9,023 nt of DNA from an uncultured Clostridia bacterium (GTDB lineage: Bacteria; Bacillota; Clostridia; Lachnospirales; CAG-274). Made by a program: the position numbers and the translations under genes. The stretch is taken from positions 1-9,023 of the forward strand of contig CAMOYW010000021.1 in assembly GCA_946630405.1 (NCBI GenBank), written 5' to 3'. This document shows positions 6,407-9,023 of this stretch, one piece after another. Below the pieces are notes generated by a model. That model made no database searches. It saw only the letters and a list, made by a program, of their open reading frames with translations, and was not told the origin of the DNA. Position 1 is the first letter of the stretch; every line of letters begins with the position of its first letter.

Positions 6407-6475
6407 AATGTTCTCCCCCTGTTTCATCTATTTGGTAACACCGATCGATACATCAAAAAAACAGATCGATGTATT
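6407..6475 (-). other. nrnA-trpD intergenic leader with paired GATCGAT repeats
   Basis: This 69-nt gap is the only sizeable non-coding stretch in the right-hand string. It holds two copies of GATCGAT (6443-6449 and 6464-6470), exactly 21 bp apart. A 7-bp inverted repeat (6448-6454 with 6468-6474) encloses a run of seven A, which is seven T on the transcribed strand. The arms are AT-rich and the T run sits in the loop, so it is not a convincing terminator. No good -35/-10 pair, T-box element or Trp-codon leader peptide is visible. It could hold an operator or a weak processing or attenuation signal for trpD-BI-1-argB, but this is unproven. Confidence 0.4.
6413..6419 (-). promoter_or_regulatory. 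Ribosome binding site deciding the trpD start
   Basis: GGGGGAG on the - strand is 6 nt before the ATG at 6406. It lies downstream of the alternative ATG at 6427, so that upstream start would have no such site. Confidence 0.75.
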
Positions 6476-7414
6476 TTAAATTTTATCATAGACCATATCT
6501 TTGGCCTTTTTTATCGCGGTATGTATATCCATACCCTCTACAAGGGCACCCGCGGCAAGATCGTGACCACCGCCTCCGAGCAATGATGCTATTTCGTTCA
6601 CATTCACACTCTTTGAACGGAAACTGAGCTTAACAAGTCCGTCTTTTCTCTCGTAGGCAAATATTGCCACTCTCGTGCCCGTTATGTTAAGTATATAATC
6701 TACCACCGCACCCAGGTCATTTCTATCCGCCCCGAGCTCCTCCATATCGCTTACAAGTATGTAAGCCGTGGAAACGATCCCGTCAAAGCTCGAGTTTTCT
6801 ATCGCCCTTGCAAGTACCTTTGCCTGCACATAGCTGTGTTCCATAAGCACGGTCGAATATATGAAGGATGTATCTATACCCTCCACAACAAGCTTCGCCG
6901 CGATCTCGTGCGTCCTCTTGCCCGTCGAAGCGTGTCTGAAACCGCCCGTGTCGGTCACGATACCCGTATATATTACCTCCGCAAGATGCTTATCCAAGGT
7001 AACAAAATCCTTTATACACTCGTACACCACCTCGCAGGCGGAAGAGGCATCGCCGTTTACCACATTCACCTTGCCGTAACCTTCATTAGATACATGATGA
7101 TCTATATTAAAGGTAAGAGGGGCTTTGTCGAATACTTCAACACTTTTTCCGAGCCTTTCTTTATTACTGCAATCGGTAGCAATACAAAGATCCGAATCGA
7201 GCACGGAAATATCGCCCGAATATATAAGCTCCCTTCCGTTTAGGAAATCAAATTCGTCGCCGTAGTTCTCTATAAGTATGTACGGCTTTTTACCGAGCTG
7301 TATGCAGGCAAGCGCCATAGCAAGAGAGGAGCAGACCGCATCACCGTCGGGGCTTATATGTGTAAGTATACATATCCTTGAAGCATTTTCAATGGCAGTT
7401 TTAAGCTCATTCAT
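6476..7414 (-). CDS. nrnA: DHH-DHHA1 phosphoesterase, NrnA type (oligoribonuclease / pAp phosphatase)
   Basis: Proteins of this family degrade short RNA oligomers (nanoRNA) to mononucleotides and dephosphorylate 3'-phosphoadenosine 5'-phosphate to AMP, using Mn(II). The 312 residues match NrnA. The DHH domain shows HISPDGDA (19-26), Asp81 in ATDCS, the DHH triad 105-107 in NIDHHVSN, and Asp155 in GIVTDTGG (151-158). These are the metal-binding motifs I-IV. The C-terminal DHHA1 domain ends with the substrate-binding glycine motif GGGGHDLAAGA (280-290). Earlier in-frame ATGs exist at 7432 and 7420, but AGGAG (7422-7426) lies 7 nt before the ATG at 7414 and only 1 nt from the one at 7420. The chosen start overlaps the end of rbfA by 8 nt (ATGAATGA), suggesting coupled translation. 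The position after infB and rbfA is the standard place of nrnA in Firmicutes. Some relatives act on cyclic-dinucleotide breakdown products, so the exact substrate is open. Confidence 0.93.
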   Translation of the reverse strand: MNELKTAIENASRICILTHISPDGDAVCSSLAMALACIQLGKKPYILIENYGDEFDFLNGRELIYSGDISVLDSDLCIATDCSNKERLGKSVEVFDKAPLTFNIDHHVSNEGYGKVNVVNGDASSACEVVYECIKDFVTLDKHLAEVIYTGIVTDTGGFRHASTGKRTHEIAAKLVVEGIDTSFIYSTVLMEHSYVQAKVLARAIENSSFDGIVSTAYILVSDMEELGADRNDLGAVVDYILNITGTRVAIFAYERKDGLVKLSFRSKSVNVNEIASLLGGGGHDLAAGALVEGMDIHTAIKKAKDMVYDKI

Positions 7415-7775
7415 CCGCATGCTCCTTTTCATGTATGTCCTTTATTATCCTGTCTATCTTAAAGCTGTAATCGAGAGAATCATCGAGTATAAAGATAAGC
7501 TCGGGTGTTATCCTCAAATTTATCCTTGAAGCGATAAGGGAGCGGATATAGCCCGTAGCCCCCTTTATCACCTTCATTACCTCTTGCTGTTTTTCCTCGT
7601 CGCCCAGTACGGAAACATAGACTTTGCAATATTTCAAGTCGTTTGTCGTATCCGCTTTAAGTACACTTGTGACGACCCCTATCCTCGGGTCCTTCATATC
7701 GGAGCGAAGTATTTGCGCTATCTCTCTTTGCAGCTCATCGTTTATACGGATCATTCTGTTTCCGTTTTTCTTCAT
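7407..7775 (-). CDS. rbfA: 30S ribosome-binding factor RbfA
   Basis: RbfA is a small cytoplasmic assembly factor that binds the 30S subunit near the 5' end helix of 16S rRNA and helps late maturation, notably in the cold. The 122 residues are the normal length. The KH-like fold signature is clear: RINDELQREIAQILRS near the N-terminus, then KDPRIG (28-33), KYCKVYVSVLGDEEK (48-62), GYIRSLIASRINLRITPEL (75-93) and the end segment DDSLDYSFKIDRII. The ATG shares a base with the infB stop (TGATG). GGAGG at 7789-7793 is 13 nt before it, which is long. Family alignment with clostridial RbfA, where a short basic stretch precedes RIN-E-Q, supports this start over the internal Met8. The pair infB-rbfA is conserved across bacteria. 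Confidence 0.96.
   Translation of the reverse strand: MKKNGNRMIRINDELQREIAQILRSDMKDPRIGVVTSVLKADTTNDLKYCKVYVSVLGDEEKQQEVMKVIKGATGYIRSLIASRINLRITPELIFILDDSLDYSFKIDRIIKDIHEKEHADE
7422..7426 (-). promoter_or_regulatory. Ribosome binding site deciding the nrnA start
   Basis: AGGAG on the - strand lies within the 3' end of rbfA, 7 nt before the ATG at 7414. It rules out the ATG at 7420 (1-nt spacing), and it lies downstream of the ATG at 7432. Confidence 0.75.
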
Positions 7776-9023
7776 CAGCGCTTGATTTCCTCCATTACAT
7801 AAGCCTCTACTATGTCGCCCTCTTTAATGTCGTTAAACTTGTTAAACAAAAGACCACATTCAAAGCTTGTCTTAACTTCCTTTACATCATCCTTGCCTCT
7901 TCTGAGGGAAGCAAGTTCACCGTCGTAAACGACCACGTTGTCACGAAGTATCCTTACTTTACAGTTACGCTGCATCATACCGTCCTGTACATAAGAACCG
8001 CCTATCGTACCTACACCCGATGCCTTGAAAAGCTGTCTTATTTCGGCATGACCTATTATCTTCTCTTCAAATACGGGGTCAAGCAAGCCCTTCATAGCGG
8101 CTGTAATGTCCTCGATAGCATTGTAGATAACTCTGTAAAGTCTGATATCTACCTTCTGCTCATCCGCAACGTTCTTTGCAGATGCCTCGGGACGAACGTT
8201 AAAGCCTATGATAATGGCGTTTGAAGCGGAGGCAAGCATTACATCGGACTCGGTTATCGCACCTACGCCGCCGTGTATGGTATGTATACGCACCTCTTCA
8301 TTTGAAAGCTTTTCAAGTGAGGAGCGTACCGCTTCAACAGAGCCCTGTACATCGGCTTTAATGACGATATTAAGCTCCTTAAGGCTTCCGCTTTCGATCT
8401 GGCTGAACAGATCGTCAAGGCTGACTTTTTGAGGAGTTTCCTTGACCATATCTCTTCTGTCCTTAGCCACAACGCTTTCGGCAACCTGTCTTGCCTGTCT
8501 TTCGCTTTCAGCTACATAGAACATATCGCCCGCAGAAGGCACTTCATTAAGTCCGAGTATCTCAACGGGCACGGAAGGACCTGCCTCCTTCACCTTTTTG
8601 CCCTTGTCGTTTACCATGGCTCTTATCTTACCGTAGGAGTTACCCGCTACAACGGGATCGCCCACTCTGAGCGTACCGCTTTGTACAAGCACGGTAGCAA
8701 CGGTACCACGACCCTTGTCAAGCTGAGCCTCTATGATATTTCCTCTTGCCTTCTTGTTGGGATTTGCCTTAAGTTCCTTCATTTCGGCAACAAGTATTAT
8801 CATTTCAAGAAGGGTATCAAGACCCTCTTTTGTAACCGCCGATACGGGCACACATATCGTCTCGCCGCCCCAATCTTCAGCCACAAGACCGTATTCCACA
8901 AGCTCCTGCTTTACCCTGTCGGGATTTGCACCCGGCTTATCTATCTTGTTAATGGCTACTATTATCTCAACGCCCGCAGCCTTTGCGTGGTTTATCGCCC
9001 CTATGGTCTGAGGCATTACGCCG
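7775..9023 (-). CDS. infB: Translation initiation factor IF-2, C-terminal part (cut by window edge)
   Basis: IF2 is the GTPase that brings fMet-tRNA to the 30S subunit and promotes joining of the 50S subunit. The frame is open to the right edge, so the 5' part of the gene is missing. The fragment (about 415 residues) begins within the GTP-binding domain at GVMPQTIGAINHAKAAG, contains the guanine-specificity motif NKID and the G5-like SAVTKEG, and continues through domain II (RGTVATVLVQSGTLRVGD), domain III (VIKADVQGSVEAVRSSL) and the C-terminal fMet-tRNA-binding domain with HAEIRQLFKASGVGTIGG and RRGKDDVKEV. It ends normally with GDIVEAYVMEEIKR. The P-loop (G1), G2 and G3 motifs and the N-terminal region lie outside the window. 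The ATG at 9016 is an internal methionine, not a start. The stop overlaps the rbfA start by one base. Confidence 0.97.
   Translation of the reverse strand, partial: GVMPQTIGAINHAKAAGVEIIVAINKIDKPGANPDRVKQELVEYGLVAEDWGGETICVPVSAVTKEGLDTLLEMIILVAEMKELKANPNKKARGNIIEAQLDKGRGTVATVLVQSGTLRVGDPVVAGNSYGKIRAMVNDKGKKVKEAGPSVPVEILGLNEVPSAGDMFYVAESERQARQVAESVVAKDRRDMVKETPQKVSLDDLFSQIESGSLKELNIVIKADVQGSVEAVRSSLEKLSNEEVRIHTIHGGVGAITESDVMLASASNAIIIGFNVRPEASAKNVADEQKVDIRLYRVIYNAIEDITAAMKGLLDPVFEEKIIGHAEIRQLFKASGVGTIGGSYVQDGMMQRNCKVRILRDNVVVYDGELASLRRGKDDVKEVKTSFECGLLFNKFNDIKEGDIVEAYVMEEIKR

Noticed and set aside
6407..6427. ATG at 6427 as start of trpD.
   Set aside because: The strong GGGGGAG site lies after it and 6 nt before the ATG at 6406, and the extra seven residues are not family-like.
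6448..6474. A rho-independent terminator after nrnA.
   Set aside because: The stem is only 7 bp and AT-rich, the loop is 13 nt, and the T run lies in the loop and not after the stem.
6428..6475. A promoter for trpD (TTGATG, 17-nt spacer, AAATAG on the - strand).
   Set aside because: The -10 element matches only two of six consensus bases, so it cannot be claimed from sequence.
6407..6475. A T-box riboswitch, TRAP site series or Trp-rich leader peptide ahead of trpD.
   Set aside because: The gap is too short for a T-box, there is no series of GAG/TAG triplets, and there is no open frame with Trp codons.
1..9023. An undescribed defence, mobile or biosynthetic system.
   Set aside because: All complete genes but the lipoprotein gene belong to well-known core families, there are no repeats or recombinase genes, and base composition looks uniform. 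Only gene order and local residue changes stand out.

Overview
This 9 kb window looks like core chromosome of a Gram-positive anaerobe of the class Clostridia, possibly Lachnospiraceae or a relative. That placement is inferred from protein style (GlmS, ArgB and RbfA of clostridial type, an acidic Thr/Glu-rich lipoprotein linker), purine-rich ribosome binding sites, a GC content in the mid-40s percent by eye, and frequent ATA (Ile), CTT (Leu) and AGA (Arg) codons. I see no insertion sequence, phage gene, tRNA, rRNA, CRISPR array or origin. Every complete gene is intact.

The window holds two tightly packed gene strings that converge on one bidirectional terminator near 3746-3788. The left string is on the + strand: the 3' end of glmM, then glmS, an MTA/SAH nucleosidase gene (mtnN) and a two-domain lipoprotein gene, with gaps of 11, 11 and 3 nt. 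GlmS makes glucosamine-6-phosphate and GlmM converts it to glucosamine-1-phosphate, so the first two genes are consecutive steps towards UDP-GlcNAc and peptidoglycan. The nucleosidase recycles by-products of S-adenosylmethionine use. The lipoprotein has no assigned function.

The right string is on the - strand and reads from the right edge leftwards: the 3' part of infB (IF2), rbfA, an nrnA-type DHH phosphoesterase gene, a 69-nt gap, trpD, a Bax inhibitor-1 (BI-1) family membrane protein gene, and argB. infB-rbfA-nrnA is the familiar ribosome/RNA-maintenance cluster of Firmicutes. The usual next genes (truB, ribF) are absent, and amino-acid biosynthesis genes flanking a BI-1 channel-like protein take their place. 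Genes within each half are joined by overlapping stop/start codons or a 2-nt gap, which suggests translational coupling.

I find no convincing undescribed multi-gene system. The points most worth a second look are these: the unusual trpD/BI-1/argB block; an apparent His-to-Asn change at a substrate-binding position of TrpD; a clean ungapped internal duplication in the lipoprotein; paired GATCGAT repeats 21 bp apart upstream of trpD; and the lack of room for a glmS ribozyme.
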